From Paradesertivirga superstes (GTDB taxonomy: Bacteria; Bacteroidota; Bacteroidia; Sphingobacteriales; Sphingobacteriaceae): 64,000 nucleotides of DNA. Positions within the stretch are counted from its first letter, which is position 1. Every line of letters begins with the position of its first letter. The stretch is taken from contig NZ_JBBJCN010000004.1 in NCBI RefSeq assembly GCF_037622515.1, positions 186,001-250,000 on the forward strand, given 5' to 3'. Of this stretch, positions 18,030 to 26,076 are shown one piece after another. The translations under genes and the position numbers were made by a program. The notes beneath the pieces were generated by a model, which saw only the letters and a program-made list of their open reading frames with translations, ran no database searches and was not told the origin of the DNA.

Positions 18030-19334
18030 CTACTTATCTGATGGCTTATACCCTTTAATACCAAAGAATAAGATCACCACAAAACATACCAGGGGAATAG
18101 AATATCCTATTTGAATATTGTCTCCGTTTAAATCAATTACAGTTCCCATCAGGTATGGCAGAATTGCACCGCCTACAATAGACATGATTATCCATGATGA
18201 ACCAGCCTTTGTTCCTTCACCTAAATTGCTTATTCCCAAAGCAAAAATGGTTGGAAACATAATAGACATAAAGAAACCTAATCCGCCTAAGGCGTAAATA
18301 ACATAAGCTCCGTCTCCTAAAATAGCAACCAGACAAAGAAAAACTGATATTACAGAATAGATGGATAAAAGCATTTGAGAACTGGTGAACTTTAAAAATG
18401 CGGTTCCGACAAAACGGCCGGCCATAAATAAGAAACCATAAACCCCCAAATAATAACCTGCGGTATGCTCATCCAATCCACCTCCCTGTTGTGCCATCCG
18501 GATAAAAAAGCTGGTAACACAAACCTGTGCGCCAACATAAAAGAACTGCGCTGCAACAGCCCAGGATAAATGACGATGTTTTAAAACAGCAAAGAAGCCC
18601 CCTTCGGTTACCAGCTTCTCAGCTTTAGGTTTAACTTCAGGAAAATGAATGAAATAGAATAATAAAGCAACCAAAACAAGCACGCTGCCAAGTATAATAT
18701 AAGGCATTTTAACAGAAGAAGCTTCTTCCATTAGATAAGCCATTCGTGTTGCATCAGGCATAGCAGCTAATTCATTTGTGGTATATTCTTTTCCCGAAAG
18801 GATAAAAAGAGTACCAATAATAGGCGCCACCATGGCAGCCAAACCATTAAAAGATGCTGCAAGATTTAAACGGGTTGAAGCGGTTTTAGCATCGCCAAGT
18901 ACGGCGGCATATGGATTGGCTGCTGTTTCAAGAATGGTTAAGCCGCAGCCTATGATAAAAAGCGCCAACAAAAAGATCTCGTAAGTTCTTGTATTTGCTG
19001 CCGGTACAAACAAAAATGCCCCTGCTGCGAATACCAGTAATCCTAAAATAATACTGCTTTTATAGCCCCATTTTTTTAGAATCATTCCTGCCGGGATAGC
19101 CATAAGGAAATATGCCATAAAAACTGAAGTATCTACCAGCGTAGACTGACGATTGTTCAGCTGACAGGCTTTTTTTAAATGTGGGATTAATATGGAGTCG
19201 AGGTTATGAGCCATTCCCCATAAAAAGAAAAGACAAGTTACCAGGATAAAAGGAACAAGATAATTATTCCCGCTACTGGTAGTTTTGGTTCCTGTTTTTT
19301 CTATAACAGGTTCTTGGTTAGGTGCAAATGCCAT
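18030..19334 (-). CDS. FucP-type sugar:H+ symporter (MFS)
   Basis: A 434-residue inner-membrane transporter with twelve predicted helices. The hallmark start of the FHS/FucP family is present: FILVTCLFFLWGMAHNLDSILIPHLKKACQL. Other conserved parts are MAIPAGMILKKWGYK, GCGLTILETAANPYAAVLG and LNLAASFNGLAA. The family takes up L-fucose, galactose, glucose and related monosaccharides by proton symport. Here the substrate is probably a monosaccharide released by the rhamnosidases and GH127. It begins 21 bp after the MaoC gene, so the two are probably co-transcribed. Confidence 0.9.
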   Translation of the reverse strand: MAFAPNQEPVIEKTGTKTTSSGNNYLVPFILVTCLFFLWGMAHNLDSILIPHLKKACQLNNRQSTLVDTSVFMAYFLMAIPAGMILKKWGYKSSIILGLLVFAAGAFLFVPAANTRTYEIFLLALFIIGCGLTILETAANPYAAVLGDAKTASTRLNLAASFNGLAAMVAPIIGTLFILSGKEYTTNELAAMPDATRMAYLMEEASSVKMPYIILGSVLVLVALLFYFIHFPEVKPKAEKLVTEGGFFAVLKHRHLSWAVAAQFFYVGAQVCVTSFFIRMAQQGGGLDEHTAGYYLGVYGFLFMAGRFVGTAFLKFTSSQMLLSIYSVISVFLCLVAILGDGAYVIYALGGLGFFMSIMFPTIFALGISNLGEGTKAGSSWIIMSIVGGAILPYLMGTVIDLNGDNIQIGYSIPLVCFVVILFFGIKGYKPSDK

Positions 19335-19355
19335 TTTATATTGGTTTAATTTGAT

Positions 19356-19796
19356 TTATTTTTTCTTAACCAGTAACAGGTGGTCGCAAACAAGTACCAC
19401 TTCACCGTTCTGATTAATTATTTCAACATGTTCTGTTACTGTTCCGTATTCAGGTTTTTTTGCTTCGGCTTTTTCAGAAATAGTAACTTCAGAATGAATA
19501 GTGTCTCCTATAAAAACAGGCTTTATAAAACGCAGCCGGTCGTATCCTTTCGACATGGCTTCCGGATTTATTTCTGAAGCGGTTAAGCCAATTCCAATGC
19601 TGAAAATCATAGTTCCATGGGCAATTCGTTGTTTAAAGGGTTGAGTTTTACACCATTCTGCATCCATGTGATGAGGAAAGAAATCTCCGGTATGGCCGGC
19701 GTGAACAACAAAATCGGTTTCTGTTATAGTGCGACCAAGGGTTACACGTTTGTCGTTTAAAATATAATCTTCAAAAAAAGTTGATTTAAAATACAT
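19356..19796 (-). CDS. MaoC-like hot-dog hydratase/dehydratase
   Basis: A 146-residue cytoplasmic protein of the MaoC/R-hydratase family, which hydrates or dehydrates acyl-CoA thioesters. The catalytic motif HTGDFFPHHMDAEW (Asp38, His43) and the following IAHGTMIFSIG are typical. Its neighbours upstream are an oxidoreductase and two CaiB-type CoA-transferases, so it probably acts on the CoA ester these make. In itaconate/mesaconate-type pathways a class III CoA-transferase and a MaoC hydratase act in succession, which supports this reading by analogy. Its own substrate is unknown. Confidence 0.82.
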   Translation of the reverse strand: MYFKSTFFEDYILNDKRVTLGRTITETDFVVHAGHTGDFFPHHMDAEWCKTQPFKQRIAHGTMIFSIGIGLTASEINPEAMSKGYDRLRFIKPVFIGDTIHSEVTISEKAEAKKPEYGTVTEHVEIINQNGEVVLVCDHLLLVKKK

Positions 19797-19918
19797 CTCT
19801 AATCTTTCCTATTATTCTATCAATAGTTATCCAGGTCTGAAATCCGGATTTTTAATATTTCTAATCCCTTAAATTCCCACTCCAGCAAGGGACACCACCG
19901 CTTTAGGTCGTTTAAAAC

Positions 19919-21013
19919 TTAAAGCGTTCTAAACGCCTCTTCTTTCAATTGTTCTGAAACTTTCACGCCTCCTTTATCACTTGAAATATAGGCGCTTTCT
20001 ACTACCGCCATCGTTTTAATTACATCCTCAACACTGGTATAGAGTATATCAGAAGAACCTTCTTTGTAACGCATCAGGTTTGACATAGTACCAATAAACG
20101 CTTCTGGAAACCATGAACCTTCTAATTCGAGAGTTTTCCATTCGGGAGTTTTACCGTCTTCGACTAAACAGTATTCGAACAAATCAGGAACACCATGGGG
20201 ATAATCCATTAATAATCCCATTTTGGCTTTTATCGCACCTTTCGTTCCTTCCCACTTAATAAAACTCTCCTGGTTATGCGGACCAAAATCGTGATCGTGA
20301 TTGGTGTTAATAACCGCATGCATCGTATCTCCATAATCCAGCAAAATCGTTGAACGTGAAGAAGAAAGAGCTTTTGCCGGATGTTTCAAGGTTTTGGCAT
20401 AAACACTTTCCGGATCGCCCAGAAATGATCGCAGCAAATCCACATAATGGATGCTGTGGTACTGAATTTCCAGACGCGGATGTATCATCACATGGGGGAA
20501 TAATTCCCATGGCGTTTTCAAAGTAACCCGTACTTCCAGATCATACAACTCACCGATCATCCCCTGCTCAATCATATATCTGGCCGCGCTAACAAAGGGC
20601 GCAAAGCGAAGCTGAAAGTTTATTGCGGCAACCAGGTTTTTCTTCCGGCAAACCGCTAAGATTTCTTTAGCCTGCCAGAAATAATCGCCCATAGGCTTTT
20701 GAATGAGTACGGCGCTCCCATCAGGCAATTGATTCAGCGTTTCCACATATTGCTCGGGCATGATGGTTAAATCGTAAACTGCATTTGCTGGAGCTTTGGC
20801 AACTGCATCAGCAACACTATCGTAAACATTTGGGATTCCAAATTCCGCAGCTAACTTCTCGGCTCTCGACTTTGTTCTGTTGGTAATACCATGAACATTA
20901 AACCCCGCTTGTTTATAAGCTGGAAGATGCGCATCGCTGACAATACCACCCGCGCCTATAATAATAACAGGCTGGTTTGTTTTGGGTAATTCAGGTTTAT
21001 ATGGTATTTGCAT
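19919..21013 (-). CDS. Gfo/Idh/MocA-family sugar oxidoreductase
   Basis: A 364-residue NAD(P)-dependent dehydrogenase. The Rossmann fold begins PVIIIGAGGIVSDAHLPAYKQAG (GxGG motif), and the family's EKP element appears as VLIQKPMGDY. The C-terminal alpha/beta domain carries HYVDLLRSFLGDPESVYA. Members oxidise or epimerise sugars and sugar acids; D-apiose dehydrogenase belongs to this superfamily and is one possible role here. It follows the solute-binding-protein/CoA-transferase group by 96 bp and precedes the MaoC gene. The family is certain, the substrate is not. Confidence 0.85.
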   Translation of the reverse strand: MQIPYKPELPKTNQPVIIIGAGGIVSDAHLPAYKQAGFNVHGITNRTKSRAEKLAAEFGIPNVYDSVADAVAKAPANAVYDLTIMPEQYVETLNQLPDGSAVLIQKPMGDYFWQAKEILAVCRKKNLVAAINFQLRFAPFVSAARYMIEQGMIGELYDLEVRVTLKTPWELFPHVMIHPRLEIQYHSIHYVDLLRSFLGDPESVYAKTLKHPAKALSSSRSTILLDYGDTMHAVINTNHDHDFGPHNQESFIKWEGTKGAIKAKMGLLMDYPHGVPDLFEYCLVEDGKTPEWKTLELEGSWFPEAFIGTMSNLMRYKEGSSDILYTSVEDVIKTMAVVESAYISSDKGGVKVSEQLKEEAFRTL

Positions 21014-21109
21014 TTAGTAATTATTAATAAAAAGTAAAAAATCAAAAGTTAAAAGTTAAATCAAAAACCTGTAAACAATTGAAAACCAACATCATATTCA
21101 ATGTATTTT

Positions 21110-22357
21110 TTATTTGACATGACTTAGGTTAAGCTGTTTGATTTTATTTTGAGCTATCGCAAGGATCTCATCTGCCGCGACATTGCTATTCATAGCCTTT
21201 AAGACTGCCCCATCAATAATTTCTGCAATTTGAGCCCAATTACTTTTTTGCGGTAAGGATTTGGCCCCCTTATGCAGCATTTCTAATTTGTGGTAATAGG
21301 GAATAACCTTGTTTATTTCTTCATCCTTCCAGGTTGATATACGGCAGCCGATGCCCCCTTCAAGGGTTAAAAGCTTATCATTTTCGGGACTTACCGCAAA
21401 ACGAATAAAATCGTAAGCTATCTTTTTATTTCTGCTTCCCGATCCAATTGTATAAAGCCAATAAACATTCAGAGATGCCGTTTCACTTCCTTCTGAATGA
21501 GGCAATGAAGTGATATCTACTTTACCCTTTACTTCCGATTGTTCGTATACTTCGCACATGGATGCAAAGCCAAACCAGTTTATCATCATGGCTACTTCGC
21601 CGCGGGCGAACGCCATACCAGCTTGTACCGACTCGTATTCAGGAGATTTGGGATGAACGGCAGTTCTGTCATTTACCAACTGCCGGTAAAAATTCAGGCC
21701 TTCGATGGCTTCGGGGGTATGTATATTCACTTTCCCATTATCGTCTACCAGAGAACCGCCACGGGTCCAGAGCTGAAGGCAAAAATCGAATACCGTATTG
21801 TGCCCATCAGGAAAACAGGCAAATACACTTCCGTATAAATTCTGCTCCGGGCGATTGAAGAAACGGGCTATTTGCTGAAAATCATCCCAGGCTACCGGCA
21901 CTTCTAATGGTTTGCCGTATTGTTTAAAGTAAGCTTCCTTTTCTTTTGGGTCATTAAATAAATCTTTTCGGTAGATGAAGCATTCCGGGCCATCATGAAA
22001 AGGCAATCCAATAATATCTTCACCAAACTGCTGCATCCGCAAAAGCGAGTTACTCCATCCAACCGGATAATTTGCCGGAGGATTTCTATCTATATATTGA
22101 TTCAGCTTTTCTACAGCCCCACTGGTGTAGGCTTCATAAATCCAGTCTGTGTTGATATGTGCAACATCCCAGTCGCCATTAGCTAAACCCTTGTCTTTTA
22201 AAGTTGCTTCGTGCAGAGGATGTAAATCCATAGGCACCATTTCTGCCTGTAGGGTACAGCCCGTTTCCTTGCAGAATTTGTCCCATAGCTTTTCCATGGC
22301 CGACTCAAAAGGGCCAAACTTGCGAACAGCTATTCGGAATTTGTTATTAATACTCAT
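21110..22357 (-). CDS. Solute-binding-protein homologue without signal peptide (copy 1)
   Basis: The 415-residue protein has the fold signature of family 1 ABC sugar-binding proteins (GDWDVAHINTDWIYEAYTSGAVEKLNQYI, FRIAVRKFGPFES, GLPFHDGPECFIYRKDLF, YDFIRFAVSPENDKLL). It begins MSINNKFRIAVRKFG, with neither a Sec signal nor a lipobox, so it should stay in the cytoplasm. No ABC permease or ATPase gene is present. Its ATG overlaps the stop of the upstream CoA-transferase by 4 bp (ATGA), implying translational coupling. It may bind a substrate or act as a subunit or chaperone for that enzyme, but there is no direct evidence. Confidence 0.8.
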   Translation of the reverse strand: MSINNKFRIAVRKFGPFESAMEKLWDKFCKETGCTLQAEMVPMDLHPLHEATLKDKGLANGDWDVAHINTDWIYEAYTSGAVEKLNQYIDRNPPANYPVGWSNSLLRMQQFGEDIIGLPFHDGPECFIYRKDLFNDPKEKEAYFKQYGKPLEVPVAWDDFQQIARFFNRPEQNLYGSVFACFPDGHNTVFDFCLQLWTRGGSLVDDNGKVNIHTPEAIEGLNFYRQLVNDRTAVHPKSPEYESVQAGMAFARGEVAMMINWFGFASMCEVYEQSEVKGKVDITSLPHSEGSETASLNVYWLYTIGSGSRNKKIAYDFIRFAVSPENDKLLTLEGGIGCRISTWKDEEINKVIPYYHKLEMLHKGAKSLPQKSNWAQIAEIIDGAVLKAMNSNVAADEILAIAQNKIKQLNLSHVK

Positions 22358-23538
22358 AAGGAATTTGATTTAATGGTGTCGGGTGATGAAACCAAACCTT
22401 GTGTTAACTCCTTTATGATCTTTTCATTATCTTCACCCAACTTAGAAGACGCTTTATATGAGGTAAAGATTTCACCGTCAATTTTTATGGGACAACGTGT
22501 GGTTCGATAGGTATAGCCATCAGACATTTCAACCTGCTGAATCATATCCAGCACTTTGAAGCCGTCATGATTCATGAGCTGCTCCCAGTTTAAAACATCC
22601 GCACACCAGATATCCGCAGGTTCGAGCACAGAAAGCCATTTTTCTGTAGTTCCATGTTTAAGATGATTAGCCAAAATCTCTTTGATCTGATCACGCTTAT
22701 AAAAAGCTTCAGAGATTTCGGTGAAAGGTTTTAGCTCTTCACATTCTAATAAATTACTAAGAACCGGGATTGAACCCATTGCTAAAGCAATATGTCCGTT
22801 GCTCGTTTGATATATCCCATAAGGGGCGCCCAGATAAGCGTTCGCATTATTACTCTTTGTTCTTTCAGGCAATTCCATACCATCATTTAAAAAAGTAGTA
22901 ATGGTTTCAAACTGAAAATCAAGTGATGATTCAAGCATGCTAACCTGAACCAGTGCCCCTTCTCCGTGAATACTTTTAGTTACCAGACAAGCTAATACTC
23001 CTTGTAATAGATGTGCACCGGCAAGCATATCAACAATGGACAAGCCCATTGGTACCGGGCCGCTTTCTGCATTTCCGCTTAGCCAGGTTAAACCTGTTAG
23101 CGATTGTAGTAGTAAGTCCTGCCCGGGTTTTTCTTTCCATTCACCTTCATTTCCATAACCTGATATCTCGCCGTAAACGACTCCCGGATTTATTTTGCGT
23201 ACACTTGCATAATCAAACCCAAGGCGTTCCATAACCCCCGGCCGGTAATTATGAAGTACAACATCAGCCTGCTTCAATAAAGCCCAAACAGCCTCACAGT
23301 CGGCTTTATTTTTTAAATCTGCGGTAAAGCTTTCTTTATTTCGGTTAATGGCATGGAATACAGATGATTCGCCATTCATAACTACATTAGAAGTATACAA
23401 AGTCCGGCAAATATCTCCCGTCCCCGGACGCTCAATCTTTATTACCCTTGCCCCCAGATCGGCCATGCGCAAGCTTGCAGAAGGCCCCGAAAGGAACTGA
23501 CTAAAATCTATTACCAGATAATCTTCAAGCGGCTTCAT
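22354..23538 (-). CDS. CaiB/BaiF class III CoA-transferase (copy 1)
   Basis: A 394-residue family III CoA-transferase, expected to move CoA between carboxylic acids in the cytoplasm. Conserved parts are DFSQFLSGPSASLRMADLGARVIKIERPGTGD, INRNKESFTADLK, NYRPGVMERLG, GQDLLLQSLTGLTWLSG and the catalytic aspartate in MGLSIVDMLAGAH (Asp170, matching Asp169 of formyl-CoA transferase). It lies 1 bp after a paralogue and overlaps the following solute-binding-like gene by 4 bp. Two different CaiB-type subunits might form a heteromer or act on two acids. The substrate, by context, is a sugar-derived or branched acid. Confidence 0.88.
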   Translation of the reverse strand: MKPLEDYLVIDFSQFLSGPSASLRMADLGARVIKIERPGTGDICRTLYTSNVVMNGESSVFHAINRNKESFTADLKNKADCEAVWALLKQADVVLHNYRPGVMERLGFDYASVRKINPGVVYGEISGYGNEGEWKEKPGQDLLLQSLTGLTWLSGNAESGPVPMGLSIVDMLAGAHLLQGVLACLVTKSIHGEGALVQVSMLESSLDFQFETITTFLNDGMELPERTKSNNANAYLGAPYGIYQTSNGHIALAMGSIPVLSNLLECEELKPFTEISEAFYKRDQIKEILANHLKHGTTEKWLSVLEPADIWCADVLNWEQLMNHDGFKVLDMIQQVEMSDGYTYRTTRCPIKIDGEIFTSYKASSKLGEDNEKIIKELTQGLVSSPDTIKSNSL

Positions 23539-23539
23539 T

Positions 23540-24697
23540 TTAATTTATTTTGAGATTGAACTCTTTATTTATACCATCTGTATCTATACCAACTTTGGGT
23601 GCAAGTTTTGCTGAATAATACCTGGCTTTATTAATTTGAACAGGACTTCGGGTAGTTTTAATTTCGCTGCCTCCGGAAGTTCTTAAAGTTTGAAGCATTC
23701 CGCTCTGCTTAACAGCATTCTGCTCAAATACTTCTGTGTAATTTAAAACCGGAGAACACCATATCCCAGCTGTTTCTAAAATTGAAAGCCATTCATTAGT
23801 AGTTTTTTTAATAAGATCCTGAGAAAACAGGCTTCCAATTTCATCACGCTTGTCAAACCATGAAGCAGAATCGGCATAGATATCAGAAATATTGCAGCCA
23901 ATAGCAGAAGCGATATTTAAAAGGTTACCCATCGCTAAAGCAAGATACCCATCTGCTGTTTGATAAACTCCGTACGGAGCACTTAAATAAGCGTGCCCGC
24001 TTCCTTTCACCGTGCTTCGTTCCGGGAGCTTTCCTCCATCATTTAAGTAGGTAGTCAGAACTTCAAATTGTAAATCGAGTGTTGATTCCAGAAGACTTAC
24101 TTCAACTAATGCCCCCTTGCCTGTTTTGGATCGTTTTAAAAGTGCAGCCAGTAATCCCTGAGCCAGATGATTACCACACATAGTATCAGCTACTGAAAGA
24201 CCGAAAGGAACCGGTCCATCATTTTTTGTTCCGGTTAAGTGAGTTAAACCCGAAAGAGATTGAACCAAAAGATCCTGTCCCGGTTTATTTGCCCATGGAC
24301 CTTTATCTCCATAGCCGGTAACCACTCCGTAAATTATTTTAGGATTGATCGCTTTTGCTGCTTCGAAATCAAGCCCGATTTTTTCCATAACACCGGGACG
24401 GAAATTGTGAGTCATGATATCTGCTTTGGCAATCAGCTTCTTTATTTTGTCAAGATCATCAGGATTTTTTAAATCTGCAGCATATGATTCCTTGTTTCTG
24501 TTTATGGTATGAAAAAGCAAGCTGTCGCCATCAACAAAAAGATTTTTAATCGCTAATTGCCGGCAAGCTTCGCCTTTAACAGGGCGCTCAATTTTGATAA
24601 CGCGGGCCCCCAGATCGGCAAGTTTTAAACCAGCAAGAGGTCCGGCCAGAAACTGACAAAACTCTAAAACTAAAAGTCCTTCTAAAGGTCGTTTCAT
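23540..24697 (-). CDS. CaiB/BaiF class III CoA-transferase (copy 2)
   Basis: A 385-residue paralogue of the next gene, alignable end to end. LEFCQFLAGPLAGLKLADLGARVIKIERP, INRNKESYAADLK, NFRPGVMEKIG and GQDLLVQSLSGLTHLTG are all conserved, and the catalytic Asp171 lies in FGLSVADTMCGNH. Both copies keep the aspartate, so neither looks inactive. It overlaps the preceding signal-less binding-protein gene by 4 bp, mirroring the arrangement at the other end of the pair. Confidence 0.88.
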   Translation of the reverse strand: MKRPLEGLLVLEFCQFLAGPLAGLKLADLGARVIKIERPVKGEACRQLAIKNLFVDGDSLLFHTINRNKESYAADLKNPDDLDKIKKLIAKADIMTHNFRPGVMEKIGLDFEAAKAINPKIIYGVVTGYGDKGPWANKPGQDLLVQSLSGLTHLTGTKNDGPVPFGLSVADTMCGNHLAQGLLAALLKRSKTGKGALVEVSLLESTLDLQFEVLTTYLNDGGKLPERSTVKGSGHAYLSAPYGVYQTADGYLALAMGNLLNIASAIGCNISDIYADSASWFDKRDEIGSLFSQDLIKKTTNEWLSILETAGIWCSPVLNYTEVFEQNAVKQSGMLQTLRTSGGSEIKTTRSPVQINKARYYSAKLAPKVGIDTDGINKEFNLKIN

Positions 24698-25854
24698 GCC
24701 ATTTGTAAGTTTCTTGATTTTAAATACAGTTCGTTCATTTTATTTAAAACTGCTCTTCCGTTTCCGCCTTGCATCAGATAATCTCTGACCATATCTCCCG
24801 CATGATCCTGAAAAAACATATGACCGTGATAACGCGGTCGAAGGAAAGCCCGCTGCAATGCAGGTAAGGTATTAGAGAAATAATTATGTGTTTGTCGGTT
24901 CACCTCTTTATCCTTCCACGCACCTAGATGGCCGGGCTGCCCTCCATTTTCGAAAAACAAGGATTGCTGGCATTCCGGAGAAGCTACATAGTTAGCATAT
25001 TCAACCGCTGCCGTGATATTTTTTGAACTTGAGGAAATTGCAAGTCCTGTTCCTCCGAGCGTGCTTTTTAAATTTGATTTTCCATTCAGAGAAACCATAT
25101 CATGAAAATGGAGTAATTTTCTAGCGTAGCCTCTTCGCGAATAATTCGAATAACCATAAGCAAATGGGCAGTAAGCTATCTCATCACTTTTAGTCATCGC
25201 TTCATAAACCTGAATCGGATTACGGTCGAAATTGTCCGGATTTACTTTTAAAGCCAGCTCTCTGAACAATTGTAATGCCTTTAAGCCGATTTCTTCTGAT
25301 ATTACACGTTCTTCCGACTGGCAGGGATCTTCACCCAGCGAGCAGCAAAACATATAGAAGCTCATTAAAACATCTATCGGAATACCGGCAAAAGCCACAA
25401 GGCCTTTATCAGCAAGTTTCAGCAAGTCGGCAAAGGTTTTTGGCAATTGAATATTATGCTTTTTGAACAGATCCGGCCGACTGGATGCAACCGGAGTTGC
25501 AGCATCAATAGCCAAAGCCCATTGATGGCCGTCAAAAGAATAACTTTCGCATGAACGGCCCACCGTATTTTTTTGCTGGTCTTTTATATATTCTGCACTG
25601 AGGTATTCATCTAAAGGAAGTATTGATTTTGTTCCGGCAGCAAAACCAGCCCATGGGTGATCTATCACCAATAAATCAAAACGTTTTGCAAGTTCTTCAA
25701 TTGAAAAATCGGCGAACTGCTGTAAGCTTCTTTTTTCCCAGCTTATTTCAACAGAGGGATTTAATTCAGTAAACCGTTGCGCAGTTGCAACCATAGGTAC
25801 AAACCCCCTGCTATGGTTCCATGTTATTCCTTTTAAACTTACTTTTTTAGACAT
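24694..25854 (-). CDS. Solute-binding-protein homologue without signal peptide (copy 2)
   Basis: A 386-residue relative of family 1 sugar-binding proteins (TAQRFTELNPSVEISWEKRSLQQFADFSIEELAKRFDLLVIDHPWAGF, SNYSRRGYARKLLHFH, LGGTGLAISSSSKN, AAVEYANYVASPECQQ). It starts MSKKVSLKGITWNHSRG, so no export signal is present. It is clearly distinct from copy 1 and overlaps its CoA-transferase partner by 4 bp. Without ABC membrane components in the locus, a transport role is doubtful. It is the first gene of a tight four-gene module. A repeat pair separates it from the GH2 gene upstream. Confidence 0.8.
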   Translation of the reverse strand: MSKKVSLKGITWNHSRGFVPMVATAQRFTELNPSVEISWEKRSLQQFADFSIEELAKRFDLLVIDHPWAGFAAGTKSILPLDEYLSAEYIKDQQKNTVGRSCESYSFDGHQWALAIDAATPVASSRPDLFKKHNIQLPKTFADLLKLADKGLVAFAGIPIDVLMSFYMFCCSLGEDPCQSEERVISEEIGLKALQLFRELALKVNPDNFDRNPIQVYEAMTKSDEIAYCPFAYGYSNYSRRGYARKLLHFHDMVSLNGKSNLKSTLGGTGLAISSSSKNITAAVEYANYVASPECQQSLFFENGGQPGHLGAWKDKEVNRQTHNYFSNTLPALQRAFLRPRYHGHMFFQDHAGDMVRDYLMQGGNGRAVLNKMNELYLKSRNLQMA

Positions 25855-25877
25855 TTAATCATTTTTATTAAAGCATC

Positions 25878-25940
25878 TTGTCCTTTCGAACGGCGGGAGA
25901 AATTTGAAGAGGTCTCTCCTGTCGTCGAGATGACAAATCG
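25878..25940. repeat. GTCATTTCGA-type palindromic repeat, copy 2
   Basis: The ends CTTGTCCTTTCGAACG and GTCGTCGAGATGACAAA are inverted, with an internal GGGAGA/TCTCTCC pair. The upstream flank ATCATTTTTATTAAAGCA is repeated before the next copy, so copies 2 and 3 are tandem duplicates. Confidence 0.65.
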
Positions 25941-25995
25941 CATATTTAAACCTTTGGAATGTTACTCTCCGGCATATAATCATTTTTACTAAAGC

Positions 25996-26071
25996 ACTTT
26001 GTCATTTCGAACGCAGAGAGAAATCTAAAGCAATGCTCACCAGATTTCCCTGTCGTCGAGATGACAAAGCG
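25996..26071. repeat. GTCATTTCGA-type palindromic repeat, copy 3
   Basis: Ends CTTTGTCATTTCGAACG and GTCGTCGAGATGACAAAG are inverted. It is tandem with copy 2 and ends 5 bp before the GH2 stop codon. Function, if any, is unknown; it may act as a transcript hairpin between GH2 and the binding-protein gene. Confidence 0.65.
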
Positions 26072-26076
26072 AATTA

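Noticed and set aside
21110..25854. Binding proteins of a normal ABC sugar importer
   Set aside because: Neither protein has a signal peptide or lipobox, and no permease or ATPase genes occur in the window.
14345..26071. A CRISPR array
   Set aside because: The repeats are few, palindromic, unevenly spaced and diverged, and no Cas genes are nearby.
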